DNA from: Pyronema omphalodes | Lineage: Eukaryota > Ascomycota > Pezizomycetes > Pezizales > Pyronemataceae | Length of the DNA: 64,000 bases | Assembly: GCA_024516155.1 (NCBI GenBank) | Contig: JAJJXM010000038.1 | Span: 310,001 to 374,000 of the forward strand | Direction of reading: 5' to 3' | Shown: positions 1 through 11,158 of the stretch, one piece after another | Layout of the letters: every line of letters begins with the position of its first letter | Position numbering within the stretch: the stretch's first letter is position 1 | Notes under the pieces: generated by a model | Seen by the model: only the letters and a program-made list of their open reading frames with translations | What the model was told of the DNA's origin: nothing | Databases searched by the model: none | Program-made: the position numbers and the translations under genes

Positions 1-566
1 AGAGCTTGTCGGCCTTCGTCGGACTTCGTCGGACCTTGTCAAGCTCGCTTCTAGAACGACATAGTAAAACCAGAGCTTCAGCTTCCAACCGCATACCTAA
101 CCACTAAGCGAAGCTCGAACCCACCTTATCTGAATACAGGGATCCTCATTTAGGCTACTCCAGACCTTAGCTCGGTACATCACACGACCTTCCAATCGAG
201 TTTTGTGATTTTGGTGGTGGAATCGCCTCCGTCCGCCTTCTTGCGGGAAAATAGAATTTGTAGAGGAGGAGGATAGATAATAGGGTAGAGGAGGAATAGA
301 TAGCAGGGTATATACAGGAGGAGGAGAGTCAGAAGATACGCACGGGACCTCGGGTTGCCTAGTTTGGCTTATTGGGTTTTCCACAAAACACTCCTCCATA
401 CTCCTCCACCAACTACTCCACCTACTCCGCCTTCCTCTCAACTCGATCTCGATACGTTTTCAGCTTCAAGCATCTCTTCTCATCCTACACCAGCTGAGAT
501 ATTCTCCCAAACTCAGCTTTCGCACCTTTTGGAAATTACATATATACAAAGTCTTTTTTGGCAGCG
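1..566. other. Upstream region of the gamma-glutamyltransferase gene
   Basis: There is no convincing gene here. Open frames on both strands are short and low in complexity (CTCC-rich). The stretch ends at the first ATG of the GGT gene and probably carries its promoter and 5' leader. Near the left edge there is a small direct repeat of the type GTCGGACTTCGTCGGA. Confidence 0.5.
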
Positions 567-2976
567 ATGTTCAACAGCTATCTTACCGACGATATACCGT
601 CCCCTGTGGACTCCAAAACCTCCCTCCTCCTCCCTATATCCCACAACAACGAGAAGCGACGAAAATCTCCACGGTGGACTCACCGTAACAGAAGCTCTTT
701 CAAATTCTGTGTGGTGCTACTGTTATCGTCCCTCCTAATCACCGGGGCGATAATATACATCAATGAACCAAATACTACTGGGAGTGAGTCGCCTATCTTT
801 CGTTTGGTGCGGAGGGGTGTGGAGAAAATCAAGAGGGATGTTGCAGTGATTGTAGAAGGGAAAGGGAAGGATGTTTTTATCTTTGATGAAAATGGCAACT
901 TACAACATGGATACATCAAGCCGAATGGAACGTTTGTTGGTGTGCTAAGTTGGTAACCCGGGCTTGGAAATGCCACTGGGCTTTTTCGCTCAACTTTTAC
1001 TATTGCCAGAAGCTCAGAAAGAACGAATGAATGCTGATGGGATTTATTTTTACAGCGGATTCCACTTTAGATGATTCGGAGTTACTGGTTACTGCTAAGC
1101 ACGGAATCGTTTCTTCCGATGTAGACGTTTGCAGCCAAATTGGTGTCGATACACTCAAAAAAGGCGGCAATGCAGTTGACGCAGCAATCGGTATCCGCCA
1201 CCTATTACTCATTGTATTCCGAAAAATATAATACAGTACATGTACAACTGACACCATTGTTTCACAGCAACCGCCGCGTGCATAGGCACAGTTAATATGT
1301 TTGCCTCAGGGATCGGTGGTGGAGGTTTCATGGGTCGGTCTTATCCGAGACATACTTACCAATTTCTTGGAGACGCGGCTTGCTGATCATGAGATAGTTG
1401 TACGAATGGCAAATGGAACATCAAAGAGCTTTAACTTCAGGGAAGCGGCACCAAAGAATGCCTCCCGTGATATGTACAGCAGTATGTTGTTCCATATTTC
1501 AATCTATCGGACGAGACATCTCGTGGGGTGAATTACACAAGCCGGCTAACCGCTTGTGGTTCTACAGAGGATGCAAATCTTGCTCAGGTGGGAGGTCTTG
1601 CAGTAGCTGTACCCGGAGAACTCCACGGATTTTCCTCAGCGCACCAACTCTTTGGCGCCCTACCATGGCAGGACATATGGGCTCCATCAATCAAATTAAA
1701 TTCCGACGGCTTTGTCGTCACTCCAACCTTAGAGCGTCTGATCGCCAAAGAGGAAGCTCTATTCCGAAACAACAGTGCCGACTGGTCTTTTGTCTTTAAC
1801 CAGGAAACCGGCAACATATTAAAAGCTGGAGAAATTATGACGCGACCCGCATACTCGAAGACTCTCCAAAAAATCTCGGAATCTGAGAATGGAGATCAGT
1901 ATGCCGGGGTTGACGACTTTTACAACGGTACCCTGGCTCAGCGGTTTACGGATGTTGTACAAGCACATGGCGGCATAATGACTCCCGAAGATCTCTCTGT
2001 CTACTCTACCGTCGTTTCCGAACCCGTCAATACCAGTTTTCTCGGCAATGAAGTCCTAACCTGCCCACCTCCCTGTTCTGGTGCTGTATTATTGGAAGGA
2101 TTGAATATCGCCGAACTTCTTCCAATGGCAGATCCCACCGACGCTGTGTCTCATCACTACTTGATCGAAACCATGAAGTGGCTTTCAGCAGGTCGTACAG
2201 AGCTTGGGGATCCATACGATAGGATTGTCCAAGCCAACTCCCCCCGTATTCAGCAATTGATAACTAAGGAATACGCCGCCTCTGTTGCTAGAAATATCTC
2301 AAGCGATGAGACCTATAACTACACCCATTACAACCCGGCTTATGAACCCAACTCCCCTGCGGGAACCAGCCACCTATCAGTAATTGATCAACACGGTAAC
2401 GCGGTTGGTTTAACCACGACGGTAAACCTTTATTGGGGTGCAAAGGTTCATGATACAGAAACCGGAATTGTGATGAATAGCGAAATGGATGATTTTTCAA
2501 TTCCCGGGAAATCAAATGCTTATAATCTTAAGCCTAGCATTTACAACTACATTCAACCCTTCAAACGTCCACTATCTTCAACAGCACCAACTATCGTAGT
2601 CAACGAACACGGCGAGGCCATAATGGTAGTAGGAGCATCCGGAGGTTCCAGAATCGTTACAGCCGTCTTTCAGGGTTTGATAAAGAAATTAGTCTGGGGT
2701 TATAACCTTTTTGATACTATTAAATCACCAAGATTACATCATCAGTTGATCCCAGAGGTGGTTTCGGCCGAATATGGTGTGCCGGAAAATGTGGTAATGG
2801 GTCTTAGGGAGAAGGGACATACGGTCGATCAGAATGGGAAGAGTGGTGCGGCGGGAGGTTCGGTTATGCAGGGTGCTTGGAGAGAGATGTTGAGAGAAAA
2901 TGGAGAGTTGAAGGGGGAGATGTTGCAGGGTGTGGCGGATTGGTGGAGGAAGGGTGGAAAGGCGAAGGGGTATTAA
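567..2976 (+). CDS. Gamma-glutamyltransferase (type II membrane, 5 exons)
   Basis: Transfers or hydrolyses the gamma-glutamyl group of glutathione and its conjugates (family: Ntn-hydrolase, self-cleaving). Proposed exons are 567-939, 1056-1190, 1268-1333, 1398-1481 and 1568-2976, which give 688 aa in one frame. Only the first intron (940-1055, donor GTGTGC) is uncertain. A basic N-terminus followed by a hydrophobic segment at about residues 45-65 indicates a signal anchor, so the catalytic part should face the vacuole or cell exterior. Family motifs are present: GGNAVDAAI, GIGGGGFM and FREAAP near the N-terminus, GGLAVAVPGEL, then PAGTSHLSV with the predicted processing and catalytic Thr at about residue 486, followed by NSEMDDF and GASGGSRI. 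The branch site GCTAAC precedes the acceptor of intron 4. The start is the first ATG (567) in the frame that contains the anchor. Identification is by motif; the substrate is inferred from the family. Confidence 0.93.
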
Positions 2977-3750
2977 AGAGTAAACATGGCAGTGTGAAGC
3001 TGTGTAGAAGCGGGGTGCAGAGCAGGGGGCTGGCGAGATGATGGTATGAGGCAGTGGGAGGGGGGGGGGGGGGGGGTATGAGGTGAGCCGGTGAGAGTGA
3101 GGATGTTCACACACATAAGATCCCATGATGAAATAGACAGCCGACAAGCTTAGGAGTTTTATGATCAAGTAGAAAATTTTTGATACGTTTGGGTTGCTTT
3201 TCCCTTTGGATTTGGAGTAGATGGTGTATCACTGTTTTAGTTTAGTTTTTTTTTTTTTTGGTTTAGTTTTCTTTAGCTAGCTGCTTTCTTGAAATGTTAT
3301 ATAATGTTGCGATGAGAAATGCTTGCAATTGGGAATAGTTAATGGGATTTATGGTTTAATGATAGAAGCTTCGTATATTGATCTTGGATTGTGATGGGTT
3401 AGGAGGTGGTTGTGATGGTGATGTAGAAGTTATGGTAGGTGATAGGTGATGATAGAAACAATGAAATAGCGAAATGGGCTGTAGTGAGGAGGGAGCGGGT
3501 AGAGGCGAGTGATACACTATGCATCATGCATCATGCTTACCCCCCCCCCCCCTCTCTCGTTCAGGTTCATTCTCTGCTGTATAGATGTATACAAAAATGA
3601 CAGGTAACCCTATTTCCGGTTTTTGGGTTTTGGTTTGCTGTAGTTCTTTTTGGTCTTTGTTTTCTGGATTTTGGATTTTGGATTTTTGGGAGGATGTTTT
3701 TTGGGATATTTTTGGGATATGTTGTATATATGGTATACTGTTGTATATGG

Positions 3751-3870
3751 GATACTGTGGGATACTGTGGGATACTGTAGGATACTGTGGGATACTGTGG
3801 GATACTGTGGGATACTGTGGGATACTGTGGGATACTGTGGGATACTGTGGGATACTGTGGGATACTGTTG
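3751..3870. repeat. 10-bp minisatellite GATACTGTGG, 12 copies
   Basis: Twelve tandem units of GATACTGTGG, with single variants at the third and last units. Because 10 is not a multiple of 3, all three frames cycle through the same 30-bp periodic peptide, which explains the long open frames on both strands here. Confidence 0.95.
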
Positions 3871-4178
3871 TACATATTGTATACTGTGGTATACTATTCT
3901 ATCGCGTAACATGCCATTACATCAGCCATGACCGAATTCGATTTGAACCTCCTGAACATTCCATAGCAATAACAATGAATATACTGATAACGGTGATATT
4001 GATATCAATATCAATATCAATATCAATATCATCACGTGAAATATCATAAATAGAAGCTATAGCCTATGAAAGCTTTCTGCTGGTCTTGTTATCTCACTTT
4101 GTCTCCTGCTGTATACTGTATACATACGGCAAGATGTTAGGTATTTTTTTTTATTTTATTTACATTATGTATATGGTG

Positions 4179-4179
<1 letters not shown>

Positions 4180-4227
<48 letters not shown>

Positions 4228-4244
4228 GGGGGGGGGGGGGGGGG
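4180..4244. repeat. Homopolymer junction T47-G18
   Basis: About 47 consecutive T residues run directly into 18 consecutive G residues. Exact lengths may be affected by sequencing slippage. A T run followed by a G run is unusual; it could be a slipped A/C-tailed insertion remnant on the other strand, but I see no element attached. Confidence 0.85.
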
Positions 4245-4669
4245 TTTCGTGTACCTAAGGTATTACGATGGGTGCTGTCTGGTTAGCCGGGCCCTCGGGG
4301 TGATGCTACCTTTGCGGGTGGATTAATGGTGTGTTTTGGTTTGTATGTGGTTGGATTATGAGTAGAAATCGAGGTGATGGGTTGTGGGGGAATGGAGATG
4401 GATGCTAGGATAGTTTTCTGTGTAGTGTAAATAGGACTTTGTATGTATGTACAAAGAGTGGTAAAAATTAGTTGGTATCGTATCCCGATGAGTTGTTTCA
4501 TTATTTTTTTTTTCAATACAACAGAAACTGAACATGTCTAAGCTCATCATTTTACCCTAAATTCAACTTTACAATTTACTGCAACAAAAAAAAACAAAAA
4601 GGAAACAGAAAATAGAAATCCCATTACGCCATTATAAAAACCCACTAAAGCAAAATCCCAAATGCGGAT

Positions 4670-5600
4670 TTAAATCATAGTACCTCTCTCAAAGGAGTCC
4701 CTAATCTCCTTGGTATACTTTCCATATGCCCTTGCCAGCTTCTGGTTAAAGTTCTTGTTCTTATCGTTAATGTAAGTAACGTCTTCATCCTCCCCACCCC
4801 GTTTCCTCGCCATCCTTGCATCCTCCGCTTTCTTCAAGTCGGCAACCAACCTATCCACCGCCTCCTTCTTCGGTTTATTCTCCACAAACGCCAAACTATC
4901 AGCATCCGCATAAAACGCGCCATCTCTATCCACCACGACCAACTCCCCATCCTCCGTCTCAACCACACTTCCATCTTTAAGCAACTTCGCCTTCTCCGCC
5001 GCATACCCCTCCACATCCGGTGCTAACTCCCTCATCTGCTTCTTATACATCTTTCTGGCGGTCTGGGTATAATCCTGGAACGCAACATCCGCAACATGTC
5101 GTCTCTTCTTCTCCTGCTTCCTATCCCAGCGCTCGGCTTCTTCAACAGTCCAGTCCCAGGCACGCTTCCGTTCGAAGTCTTCCCCAGCTTCAGAGGCTTC
5201 GGCTTTGGCGAGTTTAAATTCTGCGGTGGCTTTTTTACGCTCGATTTTACTGCTGGTTGAGGGGTCGATAGCTTGGCGACGTCGCTCGGCGTAGACTTCT
5301 TGAAGGTTGGTTGCGGAGGATTTTTTCTAGATAGGACGTGTTAGTTATGTATGTATGTATGTATGTACAAGTGTGATGTGAGATGTGATGCAAGATAGGA
5401 GATTTTTAAGACCAAGGTGGGACGGGGGAACTTACAGCGCGGTTTTGGAGCTGTTTCCATCGGTCCATACGGGCTTTTACAGGGTCGGAGGAGGTGGGTT
5501 CTGGGGTGTTGTTTTCGGTGGCGGGAGTCGAGGAGGTGGAGGCTTCGCCTTTGACTTCGCCTTCGGCTGGCGCGGGGGATTGTTCTTTGTCGCTGGCCAT
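4670..5600 (-). CDS. SYF2: Pre-mRNA-splicing factor Syf2
   Basis: Component of the Prp19/NineTeen-associated spliceosome (family knowledge). Two exons on the minus strand, 5436-5600 and 4670-5326, are joined across a 109-nt intron (donor GTAAGT, acceptor CTAG) and give 273 aa. The N-terminal ~45 residues are acidic, Ser/Pro/Thr-rich and disordered. From about residue 46 the protein is the charged helical Syf2 domain: RMDRWKQLQNRA, EVYAERRRQAID, the WDWTVEEAERWDRK block, and near the C-terminus DVTYINDKNKNFNQKL and ending ERGTMI. These are hallmark Syf2 motifs. It is divergent from YAF9 with 445 bp between the starts. Length is typical of fungal orthologs. Confidence 0.94.
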
Positions 5601-6045
5601 TGTTGGGTTGTATTTTGTATTGTTGATGGTAAAGAGATATGCTGCTCGTGGGCGTGGGTGTGGTTTTGCTCAAAAGTCGTGTTGCTCAGTATGTAAGTGT
5701 AGAGTTGAACTTGGCGACAGACGCCTGAAAGGAGCTCTCACGCCACGCTAGGTTGTCAAGTAGCGTATGTTGTAACTAGCGTTTCTCACAGTCACACACG
5801 CTTTCCGGCGCGCGACGTAATTTCACGTGATATGTAGAGAGAGGCTCTTCTGTCTCGTCCAGTGTCCCTCGCTTCTGAAGATCACGTCCCCGCTGCTAGC
5901 TTCTACATCGAAACTCACCCAACTATTCTTCGCGGCAAGCTCCAACACACGCTGAAGCTTCATTCTGTACCTTCTTTGACGCGTTTTCTTATTCCCTTCA
6001 CCCTCGACAAGTGCGAAAAGAAATATAATACAATACAATACAATC
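5601..6045. promoter_or_regulatory. Bidirectional promoter of SYF2 and YAF9 with a TCACGTGA palindrome
   Basis: A 445-bp spacer lies between divergent start codons. It contains the palindrome TCACGTGA (5823-5830), a CACGTG E-box of the kind bound by bHLH factors such as Cbf1, and one ACGCGT (5979-5984) 60 bp upstream of the YAF9 ATG. Promoter role is inferred from position. Confidence 0.55.
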
Positions 6046-7013
6046 ATGCCACCCGCATCACAAACTAAGCGGATCAAGGTACCATCTTCGCGATCCAATG
6101 AGCATGTCCGGGTTCGCATTTCTTACGTGTTTTTTTTTTTTTTTTGTTTTACTGCAATTGCTACTGCTACTGCTACTGCTATTGCTACTGCTACTGCTAT
6201 TGCTACTGCTATCAATTCATTTCTGTCTGTCGAACTTTATTCTCACTTCTGAATCTACGTAGGGAATTAGTGTTTACCGTCCGATAGTTTACGGCAACAG
6301 TGCTCAGCCTGTAGACCCCGATAATCGACCTCGAGGAATGCCTGCGGATCATACCCACACTTGGACAGTTTCTTTTGCCGGAAATGATGGTCAGGATATT
6401 ACACATTTTATCAAGAAGGTTCAGTTCAAGTTACATGCTGATTCTTATGCAAATCCTGTTCGAAGTATGACTTCCTTCTTTCCTTGCCACTTTGAGCATT
6501 TCGACATGACAGCTCCTAGATTTTGCGGAGAAGAATATACTGACTCCCTACCTTGCAGCGATTGAACACCCTCCTTTCGAAGTCACAGAATCTGGTTGGG
6601 GAGAATTCGAAATCCCGATTAAAATCTTCTTTCACCCCGAATCAAACGAAAAGCCATTGACTATGTTTCACTACCTCAAGCTTCACCCCTACATCGGAAC
6701 TGAAGCTGAGATGGAACAACAACGAGTCCAGCGGAAGCCAATTACCAGTTATATCTACGACGAGCTGGTGTTCAACGAACCTACAGAAGCATTCTACGAC
6801 GTCTTAACCTCCAAGGGCAACGTCCGTATCCCTACCAAATCTAGCGCTAGAGGAAGAGGAGAATTTGTTCGAGAAACGGAAGAAATGGAAGTCGAACGTA
6901 TTGGAGAGGCATTACGGATTGTGGATGAGGAAGTTGCGAAAGCCAAGGAGAAGATGAAAGCGAAAGAGAAGGAGATTGCGGAGATGCAGAAGGCATTGGA
7001 GGCGAAACGATAG
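6046..7013 (+). CDS. YAF9: YEATS-domain protein Yaf9
   Basis: Histone acyl-lysine reader shared by the SWR1 remodeller and NuA4 acetyltransferase (family knowledge). Exons 6046-6078, 6263-6464 and 6559-7013 give 229 aa. The first intron is long (184 nt) and contains a TACTGC/TATTGC microsatellite; the second is 94 nt. The YEATS domain covers about residues 12-165, with GISVYRPIVYG, HTHTWTVSFAG, IKKVQFKLH, then PPFEVTESGWGEFEI carrying the aromatic WGEFEI pocket segment, and the conserved HYLKLHPY. A charged C-terminal helix (EVAKAKEKMKAKEKEIAEMQ) fits the coiled coil that docks Yaf9 into its complexes and distinguishes it from Taf14. The TAG stop at 7011-7013 is followed by a long open stretch in the same frame, described separately. 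Confidence 0.92.
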
Positions 7014-7325
7014 AACCGTGCAGCCGAATCGTCCTCTGTATCTGGGACTCCAAGTATAAGACTCAGGCTAGGAGGAAAGGCTCCAATGAGAAGATCCAAA
7101 CTAAAGGAGCGATCAGAAGTAATGGTTGATATTGTGACGAGGAAGGTTACACCTGCCAGTGAAGATGGAAATGGGCATACTGATATGTCAGAAAGCCCAT
7201 CCGGATCAGAAAGGTATTCGCCAGCTGCGGGATTGGTCTCAGTACCAGGCGCAAAACCTCAGTTCAAATCACCAGGAGCAGCACGAGCCGCTAGGATCAA
7301 ACTACAGCCGCGGAAGCGAAGCTAA
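7014..7325 (+). other. In-frame 103-codon open extension after the YAF9 stop
   Basis: Reading on past the TAG of YAF9 in the same frame gives 103 sense codons before TAA at 7323-7325. The conceptual peptide is basic and Ser/Pro/Gly-rich, with segments SVSGTPSIRLRLGG, MSESPSGSERYSPAAG and a terminal IKLQPRKRS that resembles a nuclear localisation signal. It could be a readthrough or alternatively spliced tail, a recently truncated C-terminus, or a chance open 3' UTR. There is an internal ATG at 7086. Confidence 0.35.
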
Positions 7326-7560
7326 AAGCGCATGTAGAATGGCTTGATTGGATAGCTCTTGGTACAGTGACATTGGTGGTGTTTGGTTGCTTGGTTGGTT
7401 GTAATTTTTATGGTGTCTGGCGTTCCGTATATTTTTCCTCTGTATATTCCGTCTCTTTATTTGTACCAATAACTACGCATTGTCTCGTCTACCCTATATA
7501 ATACAAGCATTGCTCCCTTCTATCTCTTTTTTACAATTGCATCATCGAACAGCAACACCC
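7326..7560. other. Convergent spacer between YAF9 and BOL3
   Basis: Short 3' region shared by two converging genes; AT-rich; nothing else seen. Confidence 0.5.
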
Positions 7561-7973
7561 TTAATCCGCCTTAGTAGTAAGACGAACTCCATGCCACGTC
7601 TTAATCTCCTCCGCAATAACCTCATTCACAAGCCTATGCTGCTTCACCATCGTAATTCCCTTAAACTTAGGTGACGCAATCTCAATCGCATACATGCTTC
7701 CGCAACCCCCGGAAATGTCTTGAACCTATGTTTACCACATCTGTCAGCCTCCTCTGTGTCTCAAGCTCCCTTTAATGCAATTCCACCAATTCCACCAGTC
7801 CCCGAAGACCCTTTTATGAGCCCATCAGGAGTATACAGTACCTGTAACCGAGTAGGCTCCAACGCTGCATCAAGCTTCTTGAATACATTTAACTCTTGGG
7901 CATCGAGTTCGGCGGGCGGGGTGAGGTTTAGTCGTCGGATACTGCTGCTGAAGGATCGGTAGAGGCGGAGCAT
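7561..7973 (-). CDS. BOL3: BolA-like protein 3 (mitochondrial Fe-S assembly)
   Basis: BolA family protein of the BOLA3/Bol3 branch, which helps hand 4Fe-4S clusters to mitochondrial targets such as lipoate synthase (family knowledge). Exons on the minus strand, 7842-7973 and 7561-7725, flank a 116-nt intron and give 98 aa. The N-terminus MLRLYRSFSSSIRRL is rich in Arg/Ser and has no acidic residue, as expected for a mitochondrial presequence. The body holds the branch signature VQDISGGCGSMYAIEI across the splice junction, then FKGITMVKQHRLVNEVIAEEIKTWHG, including the conserved VxQHRLVN helix. The exon junction was set so that LEPTRLQ continues into VQDISGG. It is small but full length for the family. 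Confidence 0.93.
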
Positions 7974-9874
7974 TTTGGGCGGTGGTGGTGGGGCGGCGGC
8001 GGTAGTGGTGGGGCGGTGGTGGGATGGGCCGGAGGAGTAACGGTAATGTTGCGACTGTTTGCGACTGTTGTAGGTATGTGGAGAGTATCTTCGCTCGGTT
8101 CAAGAACGCGGGGACGCGGGGAATGCTGGGAATGCTGGGAATGCTGGGAATGCTGGATTATGGAGATAAGCGTGGTTACTTGGGGGTTTGTTTAGCGTGT
8201 TTTTTTATGGAGGGGTGGAGGGGTGAGGGATGGAGGGGTATGCATGATGCGCGCTTGTTTCCGGGGCATCGGGTATCACTCGGGGTGTGCCGTTTTGTGA
8301 TGTTTGTGATGTTTTGTTGAGATGAGGTACTGTACTCGGAACTTGGAACTTGAAACTTGGAAATTGGAAGTTTTTACCTAAATTTGTTGAATGCGATTAG
8401 ATATGTAGGTGGATAGGTGATTGTGGAAAAGGATTTTGTGATTAGTGATGTTACACTCCCTCGTCGAAATTGTGCTGGTGTGAGTTTCTGGTGTTTTGTA
8501 TCTGATGCATGGACGTGTTATTTAGAATTTCCTGACATGCTATGCAGCCTGGTGGAATGTACTACACAGTCTTCTATATGCTATCATTGAAGCTATCGAG
8601 GGTCTTGAAGTGAACCGTGTGGCATGTCCTGGATGCGAGTATGATTGAATTACTTCGCAATGACGGCAAAGATAGCGAGGATAGCGAAGATAGCGAAGAT
8701 AACTACAGTTCCGATGAAAATGAAAATCATACTAAACCTGACTCAAATTACGATTGTATAAGAAGTACCGTAAGGAAAGAAGACCTCGAATTGGCATAGC
8801 AGCAATTGGTGGATGCAGCTATGGATACTTCGGGGTATACATTCGACGAAATATTGAAATTAGAGCGTGATTAATAACGTGGGTGATGTTATTGTTTTAG
8901 TCATAGGGATAAATGTACACAGGCCATCTCTGATATGTTGGATCTTGATGAAAGAATTTTCGAAAGTTAGAATATACCACATGTATTAGCATTAGCAAAA
9001 GTGTGTATATAGCTTCCAACCAGAGCATTATAGAGGAATATCTCGGGTATCCGACGCTTTGAAGTTTGGGCTGATAACATGTAGAATCTATGGTATCCAG
9101 TGGTTAAGAATATCTATTTCATGGTGTATCCGGGGGGGGGGGGGGGGGATCTTGCTTCTTTGACTCTTTTCAAGTTTAAGTTTAAATTCGTTTCGCAGTG
9201 GTCTTTTTCAGACTTAGTTATTTTTTGTGTTACGAGTTAATCTCTGATATGTGATTTTCACACCAAATCCACAATTTCAGATAAATCAATACTGGTGTAT
9301 TGCGGTGCCGCTTAGTTGGATTTTATTACGGCTTTATTTTTGAAGAGAATATGTAGTGCACATATGGCTTGCGTGCAAAAAAATAGCTGCCATGGATGTC
9401 TGGCTATGTGAGCAGTAAAAAAATAAAGAATGCATTGATTAATTTATGAGCATGAAGCCATAGTACTGTACAACTGTAGCTTTTAGGTAGAGGTGGAAGA
9501 CTCCAACGAAGGTGCCTATTATCAGAATCACTCAACTCAGTAATTCCCAGCTACTTACCGCCCAGTCTGACCAGCTTCTATCATTCCATCCACCTCCACT
9601 TTTTGTGCTTCTCGTGCACTTATAATTAACCTCATTTGGAACTCGCGCGTTGGTAGCTTGTTAGCGCTGTACTTCGTTAGTTGAGTGGGTAACCTCTCCT
9701 CCCTCAACTACCGCGTTCTTTGATTTCTAGATATTACATTTAAATACGCATAAAAATGTTTTCCAGAGACCTTGGTTGCCTTCAGACAAATTCCAAAGCC
9801 TATGTAGAAATAATCCATTCCGCTGAAGCCTAATTCATTCACTGGTATCCATGCTTCCTCACATATCTGCACAG
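7974..9874. other. Gene-poor spacer with short repeats
   Basis: No confident gene. Contents: four tandem copies of the 9-mer GAATGCTGG (about 8119-8156); short direct repeats such as AACTTGGAACTTG near 8340; a 17-nt poly-G (9132-9148); and the acidic open frame described separately. The sequence becomes AT-rich after 8850. Confidence 0.5.
8638..8874 (+). pseudogene. Possible relic of a small acidic ORF interrupted by one stop
   Basis: From ATG 8641 the frame reads MIELLRNDGKDSEDSEDSED (three copies of a 9-bp unit), stays acidic and hydrophilic to a TAG at 8797-8799, and then continues in frame for 24 more codons, including AAMDTSGYTFDEILKLERD, to a double stop. It could be a degenerate host or transposon fragment. 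I recognise no family, and the case is weak. Confidence 0.25.
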
Positions 9875-10390
9875 CTACACCTGCAACCAACTCGCACCAC
9901 CCACCTCCAACCACAGCTCCGCAACCCAAACCGCAACCACCAAATCCCTAATCGCACTCCCATTCACAAAAACCTCAATCGCAGGAATCTGTCCCCCATC
10001 CGGTGCCTTATACGCGAATCTCCTCGCCAACACCCTATCCGTAGCCGCATCCTTCATCTCCCCCTTCTTACTCTTAATCTTCGAAACCCCATCCACAGGA
10101 ACCCCCGTCACAACCTCCGTCTTATCCCTCCTCAACACAGCCATCAACCCAATCACCTCCCCGCGACTCGTGATATTATAACCAGTCGGAGGTTGTCGCT
10201 TGATCGTTATCTGGGTCGCACCTAACAGCTGTAATGCAACTCGGTGACCGCTGAGTTGGCTGGGGATGTGGTAACCGGGTGTTGTGGGTGAGTTGCTGCA
10301 GGATATGGTGGTTACATCGGGGGCGATTGAAAGTACGAATATGGGGTTGTGGGAATTCGTATCTTGAGCGTGCCGTCGGAGGAATTGCAT
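9875..10390 (-). CDS. Unrecognised 171-aa protein
   Basis: A single open frame from ATG 10388-10390 that I cannot assign to a family. The composition looks like a folded domain: alternating beta-like segments (YHIPSQLSGHRVALQLLG, TQITIKRQPPTGYNI, EVIGLMAVLRRDK), a basic patch SKIKSKKGEMKDAATDRVL, and a conserved-looking end RRFAYKAPDGGQIPAIEVFVNGSAIRDLVVAVWVAELW. A beta-rich tubby/LURP-like core is conceivable but unproven. The start could instead be internal to an exon, because the sequence before the ATG (TTCCAG) would also serve as an acceptor. It is divergent from the pyridoxal reductase gene, with 768 bp between starts. Confidence 0.55.
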   Translation of the reverse strand: MQFLRRHAQDTNSHNPIFVLSIAPDVTTISCSNSPTTPGYHIPSQLSGHRVALQLLGATQITIKRQPPTGYNITSRGEVIGLMAVLRRDKTEVVTGVPVDGVSKIKSKKGEMKDAATDRVLARRFAYKAPDGGQIPAIEVFVNGSAIRDLVVAVWVAELWLEVGGASWLQV

Positions 10391-11158
10391 TCTGGAAGTT
10401 GAGGTGAATATGTCGTTATGGGTTGCGTGGGTGCGCTACTGCGTGCGTAAGCTCCCCCACATCCCCCCCCCAAAGCTCCCGGGAACCTGCAGATGAGTGC
10501 AACGCCATGACTTTGCCTAGAAATATTGGTATGGTACTCGTGCCTATAATACTTGGCCAGAAGCTGGTTTTTAACCATATGCAACTAGGAGATGAGATCC
10601 AATAAGATAAGATGACCATCGTATGTCGTATGTCGTACATATGTCGTCTGAAAACTCGGAACATTACCATCCTCCAGGAGATATGTATAACCGAACCCTA
10701 ACTCTAAGCCAACAACACCATCCGCCATCCTAAGATCTTAGACTACATACAGCCCCAGGGTACGGTCCCATCAATTGAAGCTTCCACCATCCCAAAACCT
10801 CAGACTATGTACATACATACGGCCAAATTAATGAACTTTAAACCCCCATTATCGCGTGATAAAATATGATCTGATTGATGTTCATATACTACACATCCGC
10901 TCGCCTTTCCCCGTGCATTACCAGAGCTAAAGTAAACATTAGCTTCGCCCCACCACCATGGGCCATGGAAATCCGGCATCTATGGTGCTGGTGCTGTACA
11001 TCGTAACCACGACCATCAAATCCCCCCAACAAGAACTAAAAAATGCCTACTTAATTCCAACCTCTTTTCTCCGTAACCTTTAAATCTCAATCTCTCCTCC
11101 TTTCGCCAATTCCATTCTCATCATCCCTCCAACACCCCTCCTCAAACCATCATCAAAA
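10391..11158. promoter_or_regulatory. Divergent intergenic region upstream of plr1
   Basis: A 768-bp spacer between divergent starts, with C-rich tracts near both genes. Short open frames exist but show no protein-like pattern. The role is inferred from position only. Confidence 0.4.

Larger units (their letters stand above)
2977..4669. other. Intergenic, simple-repeat rich
   Basis: Convergent spacer between GGT and SYF2. It holds a 17-nt poly-G (3060-3076), a T tract near 3248-3260, a poly-C of 13 nt (3540-3552), a 10-bp minisatellite, a TATCAA hexamer array (about 4003-4035), one TCACGTGA (4032-4039) and a T/G homopolymer junction. Open frames across the minisatellite are periodic artefacts. 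I see no gene. Confidence 0.7.
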